A stretch of DNA of 64,000 nt. Origin: an uncultured Saprospiraceae bacterium. GTDB lineage: Bacteria; Bacteroidota; Bacteroidia; Chitinophagales; Saprospiraceae. Both the position numbers and the translations under genes were made by a program. Positions 18,452 to 26,576 of the stretch are shown piece by piece. The notes below the pieces were generated by a model. It was given only the letters and a program-made list of their open reading frames with translations. It ran no database searches and was not told the DNA's origin. Positions within the stretch are counted from its first letter, which is position 1; each line of letters starts with the position of its first letter. The DNA lies in the NCBI GenBank assembly GCA_937981555.1, contig CALJOK010000029.1, forward strand, positions 1 through 64,000, written 5' to 3'.

Positions 18452-19243
18452 TTGAATTCAATTTTCACCATCTATGATTTAAAAAATGCGATTCCTAAGA
18501 TTGGGAAAGGTCATCCTTTTTTGCCCGACCGGAAATGGTTGGAGGAAGACTTGGAGGGAAAGCTATATGAAATTGTAAACGAAATCAATCAAAATGGGTG
18601 GGCATTTAAATCCATTGAGAATTATACGGAATGGCAAGAAAAAGCAATTCCTGCCATCAAAATGTCCACTCCTGATTGGCTAGTTCATTTTGTGATTTTG
18701 GAAAAAATTGAAAAGAGTATCCAAGAATTTTTTATTCCAAATACTGCTTTCCAAATTTCAAAAATGGATGAACTCATTGATCAATGTAAATTATGGAAAA
18801 AAGAAAATCCAACTGCTTGGGTTTTACAAACTGATATTAAATTCTTTTTTAAAAATATTAGACATGATTTATTATTAGGTAGTTTGGAATCGAAATTGTC
18901 AACGCAAGTATTTAATATTTTAAAGCAATATTTGAATGCCACTTTGGATGCTGAAAAAGGTTTAGAGAAAAAAGGAATAGCGATAGGAGCAGAGTTAAAT
19001 TATTTATTGGCTTCAGCTTATTTGTTGCCAATCGATGCTGCTATTTTTCATTCAGAAAAAGTGATTCATTACGCCAGATATGTAGATGATATTTTAATTT
19101 TTTGTCAAGATGAACAAGAGGGGAGGAGAGTGCAAAAAATGATTGAATTGGAGTTGGAGAAAATTGGTTTAGGATTAAAATTTTCAAAAACTAAAATCCA
19201 AAGTGTGGAAGAAGATATCCTATTCCTAAGACAATTATTATAA
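18452..19243 (+). CDS. Short reverse transcriptase (RVT_1), thumb-less or truncated
   Basis: 263 residues from a TTG start; no in-frame ATG lies before the conserved part and a stop sits 27 bases upstream. Palm motifs are intact: motif A QTDIKFFFKNIRHD with Asp128, motif B KGIAIGAELNYLLASAYL, motif C RYVDDILIF (Tyr210-Asp213), motif D LGLKFSKTKI, and a motif-E-like ILFLRQLL right at the C-terminus. The catalytic aspartates are kept, so activity is possible. It ends where the thumb domain should start, and lacks maturase and endonuclease domains. Motif B is IGxxxN rather than the QGxxxSP of group II introns or the IGxxxSQ of diversity-generating retroelements. It lies directly downstream of two lectin-fold genes. 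A repeat element begins 12 bases after the stop codon, so recent truncation is possible. Confidence 0.85.
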   Translation: MNSIFTIYDLKNAIPKIGKGHPFLPDRKWLEEDLEGKLYEIVNEINQNGWAFKSIENYTEWQEKAIPAIKMSTPDWLVHFVILEKIEKSIQEFFIPNTAFQISKMDELIDQCKLWKKENPTAWVLQTDIKFFFKNIRHDLLLGSLESKLSTQVFNILKQYLNATLDAEKGLEKKGIAIGAELNYLLASAYLLPIDAAIFHSEKVIHYARYVDDILIFCQDEQEGRRVQKMIELELEKIGLGLKFSKTKIQSVEEDILFLRQLL

Positions 19244-19255
19244 AGAAAACGACCA

Positions 19256-19488
19256 CTAAACATATAATCTAACAGCCCCAAAGGGGCGAAACATCACAGC
19301 CTATGGTGAAGCCATAGGAGAGAATAAAAACAATCTACGTCAAGCACCAACGGTGCGCAACATCTCCCCCAAAATAAAAATGTTTCGCACCTTTGGCGCT
19401 TTGTCATATCACATGGATTAAATTTCCTACGGCTTCGCCATAGGCTGTGATGTTTCGCCCCTTTGGGGCTGGTAGGTTATATGTTTAG
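19256..19488. repeat. 233-bp REP/MITE-like inverted-repeat element
   Basis: Terminal inverted repeats of about 64 bases (19256-19319 and 19425-19488) match with only a few differences and start and end with ctaaacat/atgtttag. Inside is a second, shorter inverted pair. Four copies of a 13-base hairpin of the type GCnCCAAAGGnGC, each followed by GAAACAT or GCAACAT, occur near 19273, 19344, 19387 and 19455 in alternating orientation. There is no coding capacity. It fills the gap between the reverse transcriptase and the DUF4132 gene. Confidence 0.75.
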
Positions 19489-19507
19489 GGGTTAAAAAAT
19501 AAAAAAG

Positions 19508-19535
19508 AGGTGTTTCTCTCTTTTGAGAAACACCT
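19508..19535. terminator. Bidirectional terminator
   Basis: Perfect 11-bp stem (aggtgtttctc) with a 6-base loop and A-rich flank on the left. It is placed to end the DUF4132 gene reading leftwards. Confidence 0.75.
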
Positions 19536-19562
19536 AACATGTTTACATTTTTTGTTGTGGAA

Positions 19563-22500
19563 TTACTTCCTGTTAATTTGAATTAAAATACTCGGATCCG
19601 TAATTTTTTCATCGTCAGCTAGCAAAAAAGCCTTACTCATAATCACCATCAAAGTTTTATCTCCACCTTCAAACGGTAACCATATTTTCTTTTCCATTCG
19701 ACTATTACTAGCAGGGACGATACAAAGGTATTGGTCATTCGGTTCCATCAAAATGTTACCACTTCCCAAGTTGATTTTATAAGTTCGGTAAGTGCCCACG
19801 ACTTTCAAGAAATTACCTTCAAAAGAACATTTTTTGGCAATTTTAGTCATTGGTAAAAGTCGCTCCAACAAGTCTTTTCTAATGTCAGCCATCGCAGTTT
19901 GAGATCTTTTTCCAAAGGAAGCATCTCTCCAATAATTCATCAAATCACCCGTTTGGTTTTGATCGAAATATGGGTCAATTCCTAAACCTGCGACCGCAAC
20001 AAATAAATCAACATCACGCATTATTTCCGAAAGAATGACTGGTGGAATATCCTCTAATGGTACTTTTTCTTGTTGGTAGTATCCATATCCTTTTCTGTTA
20101 GGATCTAGTTTCCTAAATTGTAAATCTAAAGTGTCACAATCAGCATATAAAACCCCTCCACGAATGTTGAGAATTGCGACTAATTCTGCACTAGGAATAG
20201 CAAATGTAGGTGCTTCTTCATAAGTCATTTTCCATTCCCTATTTTTTCCTAAACTGTACAACGTATTTCCTCGAAGGTGATGCCCTGCGAAGCGATTAGA
20301 ATGGTCATACGTAAGTTCTTCCGCAGGGGTAAGCAAGTAAACTTCTCGAAAGGCTTGCTTAAAAGGTTGTTTGATTTGTTGGTCAAAAATTCGGTTTCTC
20401 CAAGCCAAAGTTTCTTCCACAGAAACCAAGGAAGGATGCCAAAGTCGAATGGAAGTGTTTTCTTTAAGTTCAACGTTATTTTCTTGATAATCAATTAGTT
20501 GTGAATCTTGTATCATAAAAGAAGTGATTACTTCCTTGTCTTCCATAATCCATATTAATTTCTCAGAAATCACTCGCAACAATCCATGATTCAAAATAAA
20601 TTCCTTCCAATTATCTATAGACCAAGTTCGTTGTTGAAGCCAAGATTTTTCAAATTTTCTTGCTTGACTATTGAGCGTTTCTACCACACTTTTCCCTTCT
20701 GCTTTAACTGTTTTTATCTCTGCTGGGAAGTCATTTTTTAAGTGAGCAGGAACTGTTTTTTGGATTTTACCAGAAGGCATTTCCCAAGTGATATTTACTT
20801 TGAATCCATCTAGTTGTAACAATGCTTTTACATCTCCAATTTCGATGGTTTTTTTACCATTGATTAGATCATGGTCAGGCACCGAACGATCTGCCAATTC
20901 TTCTGGAGAAAACTGTTCCAGTAGTTTAGTGAATTTCTTTTTTCGAGCGGCAATGGCACGTTTATAAACAGAGTATTTTGCTTTCGCTTCAATATTATTG
21001 ATGATCCCAAATGCAGCTAAATTGCCAATATCAGCAAGTGTTTCCAAAGCGATATTTCCAAGTTTAGCATTCAATGGACCTCCTGGAACTTTTTTATAAG
21101 CACGGTTGGCAATCTTCTGCAGCATATATAATTGACCATTGCCAGGATGTAACCTACTGAGCCAAGTCAGACCTTTCAAAGCACATACTTTTTCGGTGTC
21201 TTGAAACCACTCATCTCCTACGACAAATTTTTCTAAAATCATTACTTGACCATTCTGAAAATCTTCTTTTCCTAGTTGATCGACAAGTTCAGTTGCTAGT
21301 TTTTGCCAAGTTTTGGAAGGCTTCCGATTTTCGGGATAACGTAGAGATTGGACAAGCAATTTAGTCCAAACTGGAAGGTTGGAAAGTTTGTCTAATTCCG
21401 CTCGAATGACTCTAAATTTTGGATCTTTTGTTAGATCGATTTGGTCCAAATCAGTTTTTAATTTTACAGGTTTTAATTCTTCAATTCGTTTGACAAAAGC
21501 AATTACGGGTTGATTTGATTTTGCAAAATTTATGTTGTCCACTCCAAAGATTACTTCCTTGTGTTGCGTGTAAGTTTTTTCATTGACCAAAGTTACTCGT
21601 TGATTAGCCCAATTCAAATTGTCAGTTCCATAGAAGTCAGGAGAGCCAGATTTATTGATTAAAATAAATTGGTATGGAATTTCATTTTCAAATAATAAAG
21701 TATTGATTGGATGCATGATGTTAATTCCCAAACCGTTGGCCGTTTGCAAATCGTACTGTTCGCCTTTTATTTGAAAACGAACAAATTGCATCTTGTCTCG
21801 ATCTTTATAAAATTTGACAATATCAACATCTGCCACTTCTTGCAATATTCTAAAGAATGGACGCACTTGTTCAGGACTCATACCTTTATAAACACTTTGC
21901 GAATATCCAGGTTGAATCGGTTCGAAACCACTATGAGTCAATTGATTGATTGTCGCTGTTTCACTTTCTTGAACTTCTCTCAGTTGAGCAAAATCTTGGA
22001 GTAATTTTAAAATATTTTTGTCTTCAATATGCTTGCCTTTGGTCTCAGGATAATAGTTCCAAAGTGCTTCCAATGTTTTGATAGAACCATTTTCTAACAA
22101 TGCTTTTGCGGCGGTGATAATTCCTTTGGGGAGTTTGATGGTTTCATTTGGTTTGAGGCAAAAAGTAGTAAAATCAGCGATTTGATTTTCCGTCCAATTT
22201 ACTTTTGCTAAAAGTAAATCTAGGTATTTGCTTTGCCTTTTGTAGGTCAATTTATTAAATAATTGAGGCTGCTCATTGATTAAAACTAGCTTACAAAAAT
22301 CAATTAGAACATCATCGGCTAGTTCAAGTGCTTTTGGAAAAAAAGAAAATTGATCTGTTGCAAAATCCTTGAACTCTTGCCATTCCAGCGAACTATTTTT
22401 TTCTTTTGCCTCTTCTTCTGCTACTTGATAAAAAGTAATTGCTTGCTCCGTTGCATCGGAATAACCAAGATTACTTTCAGTCAATAATATTTTAAAAAAG

Positions 22501-23081
22501 TCAGGAGTGTATTTTTTAAAATAACCTTCCTCTTTCAAAACTACTCTTGGGAAAAAATCTAAATCTTTAAATGATTTTTTAAGCTTTCCAGCTTTTAATT
22601 TCCCTAACAAAAAGATCAGGCAGATCTCAGCTTGGTATGCTTTGGGGAAATGTTGAGCGATATGATTAGGAATTTTGACATTATAATCATGCTCAGGAAG
22701 GACAGCCAGAAACAATAAAATTCTCACATATTTATAATCTAAACCAGTTATTCGTTCGGCAGTAATATATCGTTGAAGTGCCAATTGCAAATATTGAGCG
22801 TTCGAAATTAAATATTTATAAGTTTCTTTAAAGGCTAGAAATTCTACATCGGTTTGGGTAAAAATTGATTTTTCAGAATGGACTATTTCAGTTAAAAGTT
22901 TAGCCATTTGCTGGGAAGAGTAATCGCCCATTTTACTATTAAAAACCCGATTACCCAATTCCATTGTTTTGTACCAATCCTTTTTGGAAAAAATGGAAGA
23001 GAGAAAAGATTTCTTTTCTTTGGCATAATCAGGCAATTCGTTTTTCTTCAGCAGGCTTAAAATAGATTCAGGAGATAACAT
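19563..23081 (-). CDS. DUF4132 (MolR/YehI-like) protein
   Basis: 1172 residues from ATG at 23081; the frame also offers a TTG at 23126. The N-terminal ~500 residues are alpha-helical and repeat-like. A DUF4132 core is recognisable near residues 814-845 (WLQQRTWSIDNWKEFILNHG, LLRVISEKLIWI). The C-terminal part contains a conserved block (PPVILSEIMRDVDLFVAVAG, then YKINLGSGNILM and YLCIVP) typical of the extended family of E. coli MolR/YehI. Biochemical function is unknown in the family; homologues in enterobacteria lie near MoxR-ATPase/VWA genes, which are absent here. The gene lies 60 bases after the Gly-Gly protein gene on the same strand, so the two are probably co-transcribed. Confidence 0.82.
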   Translation of the reverse strand: MLSPESILSLLKKNELPDYAKEKKSFLSSIFSKKDWYKTMELGNRVFNSKMGDYSSQQMAKLLTEIVHSEKSIFTQTDVEFLAFKETYKYLISNAQYLQLALQRYITAERITGLDYKYVRILLFLAVLPEHDYNVKIPNHIAQHFPKAYQAEICLIFLLGKLKAGKLKKSFKDLDFFPRVVLKEEGYFKKYTPDFFKILLTESNLGYSDATEQAITFYQVAEEEAKEKNSSLEWQEFKDFATDQFSFFPKALELADDVLIDFCKLVLINEQPQLFNKLTYKRQSKYLDLLLAKVNWTENQIADFTTFCLKPNETIKLPKGIITAAKALLENGSIKTLEALWNYYPETKGKHIEDKNILKLLQDFAQLREVQESETATINQLTHSGFEPIQPGYSQSVYKGMSPEQVRPFFRILQEVADVDIVKFYKDRDKMQFVRFQIKGEQYDLQTANGLGINIMHPINTLLFENEIPYQFILINKSGSPDFYGTDNLNWANQRVTLVNEKTYTQHKEVIFGVDNINFAKSNQPVIAFVKRIEELKPVKLKTDLDQIDLTKDPKFRVIRAELDKLSNLPVWTKLLVQSLRYPENRKPSKTWQKLATELVDQLGKEDFQNGQVMILEKFVVGDEWFQDTEKVCALKGLTWLSRLHPGNGQLYMLQKIANRAYKKVPGGPLNAKLGNIALETLADIGNLAAFGIINNIEAKAKYSVYKRAIAARKKKFTKLLEQFSPEELADRSVPDHDLINGKKTIEIGDVKALLQLDGFKVNITWEMPSGKIQKTVPAHLKNDFPAEIKTVKAEGKSVVETLNSQARKFEKSWLQQRTWSIDNWKEFILNHGLLRVISEKLIWIMEDKEVITSFMIQDSQLIDYQENNVELKENTSIRLWHPSLVSVEETLAWRNRIFDQQIKQPFKQAFREVYLLTPAEELTYDHSNRFAGHHLRGNTLYSLGKNREWKMTYEEAPTFAIPSAELVAILNIRGGVLYADCDTLDLQFRKLDPNRKGYGYYQQEKVPLEDIPPVILSEIMRDVDLFVAVAGLGIDPYFDQNQTGDLMNYWRDASFGKRSQTAMADIRKDLLERLLPMTKIAKKCSFEGNFLKVVGTYRTYKINLGSGNILMEPNDQYLCIVPASNSRMEKKIWLPFEGGDKTLMVIMSKAFLLADDEKITDPSILIQINRK

Positions 23082-23141
23082 TGTAAATGTATTGTTATAG
23101 ATTTTTCGTAAAAAGGTTTTTTCCAAAAAAATGAACTGATT

Positions 23142-23552
23142 TTATCCACCAACTAAAGGCATCAATTGTATAAATCTTACCATTGAGTTTCCAGTTAAGA
23201 CTAATTCTTCTTTTAAATCTTCTCGTTGTTTGCCATCAACAATTACAAAAAATACATTTCGTTGAAAACCAGATAATGCCTCATAATATGCTTTTTCAGC
23301 ATCAATAGTTCCATCGTTTGATTTGGCAAACCTTTTTTGAATAGCATCTTGATTTAAGACTTGTTCTTGAGTGGTTTTGTAGAAAGGAGAAATGTTTCTC
23401 GTTTTTAAATCTTGATTAATTTCTTTAACTCTAGCAGTCACTTTCTGTTGGATCAGGTCGCTGACCGTAATTCGCTCTGAGGAAAAATGCATAGAGATTT
23501 CATTAATTTTTCCAGTTCCGAAAACTTCTTCTTTGATGGTAAGTTGAAACAT
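23142..23552 (-). CDS. Small beta-grasp-like protein with C-terminal Gly-Gly (ubiquitin/MoaD-like candidate)
   Basis: 136 residues from ATG at 23552. The frame continues upstream only to an ATT at 23624, and a TAnnTTTG promoter element lies inside that extension, so the ATG is preferred. The N-terminus starts straight into a strand-rich segment (FQLTIKEEVFGTGKINEIS) and a helix (VSDLIQQKVTARVKEI). A charged middle insert follows. The end reads FFVIVDGK, ELVLTGNSMVRFIQLM, PLVGG. An exposed Gly-Gly tail after a last beta strand is the hallmark of ThiS, MoaD and bacterial ubiquitin-like proteins. No E1, E2 or JAB peptidase gene is in the window. The fold is inferred; the tail and the pairing with DUF4132 are seen directly. 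Confidence 0.72.
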   Translation of the reverse strand: MFQLTIKEEVFGTGKINEISMHFSSERITVSDLIQQKVTARVKEINQDLKTRNISPFYKTTQEQVLNQDAIQKRFAKSNDGTIDAEKAYYEALSGFQRNVFFVIVDGKQREDLKEELVLTGNSMVRFIQLMPLVGG

Positions 23553-23581
23553 GACAAGTTTGTTTTGAATAAAAGAATAAA

Positions 23582-23589
23582 CAAATGTA
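23582..23589 (-). promoter_or_regulatory. -7 box of the Gly-Gly/DUF4132 unit
   Basis: On the minus strand this reads TACATTTG, a perfect TAnnTTTG, 30 bases before the preferred ATG. No clear -33 element is at the standard spacing. It is the main argument for the shorter protein start. Confidence 0.45.
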
Positions 23590-23624
23590 GTTAATTTGGT
23601 TTGTTTTACATAAAGTTTAATCAA

Positions 23625-24020
23625 AAAGGTTATTTTAATGATGTTTTGACGCTATTTTTAAAATAAATCTAATTGATTAACCTCCATAAAACTAAAGCTA
23701 AGAACAAAAGGATATGAAAATAATAGTGGAGAAGTAAATGGCGAAGCTAATTTATTTTTAATTCTTGCATCGGGTGCAAAAGCAGCATGCATTTCATAGC
23801 CCCAACTTTCAAGTTGGGGTTATGAAATCTTTGCAATTATTATTATTGATTCTCCGATAGCTTGACCAAGGAGAATATTTTTGTAAAATATTTATTCCAC
23901 AAGATTAAAAGTTACCAATTGAGGTTTACGAAGTGTGAGGTATTTTGGTGAAAAAAGAAGCGATTAGTTTAGCGAGAGGAAGTTAAAATTTAGACAAGCT
24001 CTATAGGAATTGAAAAAAAA
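23625..24020. other. Gene-free stretch with one strong hairpin
   Basis: No reading frame with coding character. A hairpin at 23791-23828 has 18-base arms (atttcatagccccaactt) with one wobble and a 2-base loop. A small ttgca..tgcaa hairpin precedes it at about 23764. The remainder is AT-rich with nothing else I can support. Confidence 0.5.
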
Positions 24021-24072
24021 TAGACTTTATTCTTAGAAGTTTGATATTCAAAACTCACTAGAATAAAGCCTA
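24021..24072 (-). terminator. Terminator of the 24112 gene
   Basis: Arms tagactttattcttag and ctagaataaagccta pair imperfectly around a 21-base loop. On the minus strand the hairpin is followed by a run of T. Confidence 0.65.
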
Positions 24073-24111
24073 TTTTTTATAAAACGTTGGTGGCTGAATT
24101 TTTTAATCTAA

Positions 24112-25368
24112 TTATAGCTTAATTAATTTTTCCACTAACAATTGATTTTGAACATTGATTTCCATTATGAAAACGCCCTTTGGCAAATCTGAAATATCAA
24201 TACTTTGCTGGCCTTCTTTCCACTCTATTATTTTTACCAATTTTCCTGTTTGATCTAAAATTCTAACAATTGCCTCTTCTTGCAAAGGCAGTTCAATATT
24301 AATTTTATCAATCGCAGGGTTTGGAAAAATATCGAACCCTGTACTTTTTACTTTAATCGTTTGTACCGATGAATATTCAAATGCTCCATCAAAATCAACT
24401 TGCTTCAACCTAAAATACAAGATGCCTTCTGGTGGATTTTTATCCATAAATTCATATTGTTGAGATTGAGAAGTACTTCCAGCACCTTTTATATTTCCAA
24501 TCTTTTCAAAAGTTCTTCCATCAGTACTTCGTTCAATATCAAAACCTTCATTATTAGTTTCACTTTGGGTTTCCCAAGCGACTAAGACCATATCATGCTG
24601 CTTTCGAACTGAAAATGAAGATAGCTCGACAGGCAAAGCGACCGCTTTTCGGATATTAATTCCAACATGAATACCGGGCAATGGACTTATTGATGATCCA
24701 GAAAATGTCCATCCAACAGGTACGGATAAAGCACCAGCTGTAGTACTGGTAGCACCTCTACCTTGGAAGATTGTTCCAGGAAAAGAAAGATTATTTTGTA
24801 GGACTTGTCCTCCATTTGGAGTAGCATTTGGAGGACTAAAGCATAAACCAGTAATGCATCCAGCGATAACTCCATCATAAACCAAATCATCAACTCTACT
24901 AGTTATAGTTAAGGCGGAAGTAATAGAAAGAGCTGGAATTTGCGCTTCTAGGTAGTTATCTACTGGGGTAGTTTGATCCACGCCACTAAATGAAATAGCA
25001 TTGATCCCCAAAAAGTTAGCAGTTCCCCCAGATACAGTAAATACAATATCTCCAGTTACTCCACTCGCCATATTACTCCCTAATGCTAAAGTCCATACAT
25101 TATTATTAGATCCTTGCGCTACCATGGGTGTTCCATCAAAAGTAACGGTGGCTGGAGGAAGGTCTGCTCCTACAGAAACTAAAAGTAATCGGTCAGAGCC
25201 TAATGGTACAGTATAAGCAGGCAGGGTAAGACTTGCAAGGGATTGGGAAGCTACCCCGAGAGGATTCGAAGAAGTAATTTGAGCTTGGGTAAAATTGGTA
25301 AATAAGAATAGGTAAATAAGTAGTGTTGTTAATTTAGTGTTTGTCATTTTGGTGAAGTTTTTGAGCAT
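24112..25368 (-). CDS. T9SS-exported protein of unknown function
   Basis: 418 residues with ATG at 25368; a second ATG seven codons later gives an equally good signal peptide (TTLLIYLFLFTNFTQAQ). The first ~230 residues are a Ser/Thr/Gly-rich beta region (LLLVSVGADLPPATVTFDG, FSGVDQTTPVDNYLE) resembling surface domains of unknown function. Then come a fibronectin-III-like segment typical of Bacteroidota (ELSSFSVRKQHDMVLVAWET, NEGFDIERSTDG) and a T9SS type A sorting domain (FPNPAIDKINIELP to LVEKLIKL). It is exported and probably surface-anchored. It has its own terminator and lies downstream of a 1.2-kb gene-free region with RNA-like structure. Confidence 0.85.
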   Translation of the reverse strand: MLKNFTKMTNTKLTTLLIYLFLFTNFTQAQITSSNPLGVASQSLASLTLPAYTVPLGSDRLLLVSVGADLPPATVTFDGTPMVAQGSNNNVWTLALGSNMASGVTGDIVFTVSGGTANFLGINAISFSGVDQTTPVDNYLEAQIPALSITSALTITSRVDDLVYDGVIAGCITGLCFSPPNATPNGGQVLQNNLSFPGTIFQGRGATSTTAGALSVPVGWTFSGSSISPLPGIHVGINIRKAVALPVELSSFSVRKQHDMVLVAWETQSETNNEGFDIERSTDGRTFEKIGNIKGAGSTSQSQQYEFMDKNPPEGILYFRLKQVDFDGAFEYSSVQTIKVKSTGFDIFPNPAIDKINIELPLQEEAIVRILDQTGKLVKIIEWKEGQQSIDISDLPKGVFIMEINVQNQLLVEKLIKL

Positions 25369-26066
25369 AGAGATATCCTTTCAATCGAAATATTTTTATT
25401 TCTATTGATTGAAAACATACCTTGATAGCATGTGATTAATAATAATTAATGATGGTGAAAATTGAATTGATTTTTTCTAGGAGGGAATGAAGTCTTGAGT
25501 TCAAATAAATCGGATAAGATAAAGATAAAGGATTATTTTATAATAAAACTGACATAATAATATTTAATATTTTAACATGTGTTTTTTGTTGTGGCAAAAT
25601 GATTGAAATTAACAAGATTCTCATTAATTCTAAAATTGGAATAAACTCATTTTAAATCCGAATTATTAAAAAAAAGTAATTGGTCTAAGTATTTTTATTT
25701 ATGTCAAATTATTAAGTAAGGTATTGATTGTCAGTTGTTTATTAATATGATTTATTTTATGTATTAAGAAAGTTAAATTTCCCAATAAAAATTAATTTAA
25801 AGTGTGACTATTATCAAAACGTCTGGTCTTAACAATGAATTTAAATGATAAATACCTACCCAAGCAAATACACATCATAAAAAAATAAATATTTAGGAAC
25901 TACTTCTATACTTATTTTTATCCTAGCATTTTTTCTAAATCTTATTTTTCTTTTTAGAAAAAATCGAATTAACACAAAACATTTATGACGTTCCCAGTAA
26001 TTTGAGATAACAAAATGTTATTTCAATAATGGAAAAGTATTGTTTACTTCTAGTGAGTTTGAATCC

Positions 26067-26436
26067 TGATGAGAAAACATCAAGAAGTATTACTGATACA
26101 ACTTAAGTGCAGCTGGTGATTTTTTTAATTCATCAGTTGCACATTTCAAAAGACAAATAGGGTGTTTTTTATAAAAGTCAAAAAGAGAGGAGAGACTTTT
26201 TGACGAAAAAAGTAGATACGCAAAACCGAAGATTGATAAGAAGTTAATCTACTAAGGGCAGCAGTTGAATTGGCATTTACTGTTGCCCACTTATTTGAAA
26301 GAGTGTTGTTTTTAAATAGCGTCAAATTAGATTTTATTTTTTGACCAAGAGAAAGTAGATGATTTTAAAAGGCGATTTTATTCCAAAAACTATTAAAATA
26401 TCTACTCAGAGGCAGTTGCTAATTTAGCAGCTGCCT
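26067..26436. ncRNA. Candidate structured RNA: three tandem three-stem modules
   Basis: Modules 2 (26177-26288) and 3 (26321-26436) share the same order and spacing: a GTCAAA..TTTGAC stem; 6-8 bases later an AGTAGAT..ATCTACT stem closing a 29- or 39-base loop; 2-3 bases later a G-C richer hairpin (gggcagcagt/actgttgccc in one, aggcagttgct/agcagctgcct in the other). Module 1 (26067-26142) has TGATG..CATCA, AAGT..ACTT and gtgcagctggtga/tcatcagttgcac in the same order. The stems are kept while much of the loop sequence differs, which suggests selection on RNA structure. The strand is undecided because wobble pairs allow folding both ways. Confidence 0.45.
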
Positions 26437-26444
26437 TGTTTTGT

Positions 26445-26480
26445 AATTATTATAACGCTAGTGCTAGCGTTATAATAATT
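26445..26480. terminator. Perfect 17-bp palindrome
   Basis: aattattataacgctag and its exact complement around two bases. It lies 97 bases past the stop of the amidohydrolase gene and just after the stem-loop modules, so it may end either transcript. Confidence 0.5.
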
Positions 26481-26576
26481 TGTTTGCGTAAGATGAATAG
26501 ATTTTATTCTAAATGAAATTGTATGGGAGAACGTAAAACGTCTAACGTTCAATGTCCATCAAATAAAGTCTAATAA

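Larger units (their letters stand above)
25369..26576. other. 1.2-kb gene-free region
   Basis: No plausible protein gene on either strand. The first ~650 bases are AT-rich with no clear structure. From about 26067 to 26436 there are three tandem modules of stem-loops, followed by a perfect palindrome at 26445-26480; these are listed separately. Confidence 0.6.

Noticed and set aside
8627-19243. Classical diversity-generating retroelement
   Set aside because: No template repeat in the window, wrong motif B in the RT, and no adenine-specific variation between the lectin domains. Kept only as an open question.
23553-23624. 24-residue N-terminal extension of the Gly-Gly protein
   Set aside because: It would start at ATT and contain the promoter-like TACATTTG; the ATG at 23552 starts directly at the first strand.
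26060-26080. tRNA-like string gagtttgaatcctgatga
   Set aside because: It looks like a T-arm, but no acceptor, anticodon or D arm fits around it.
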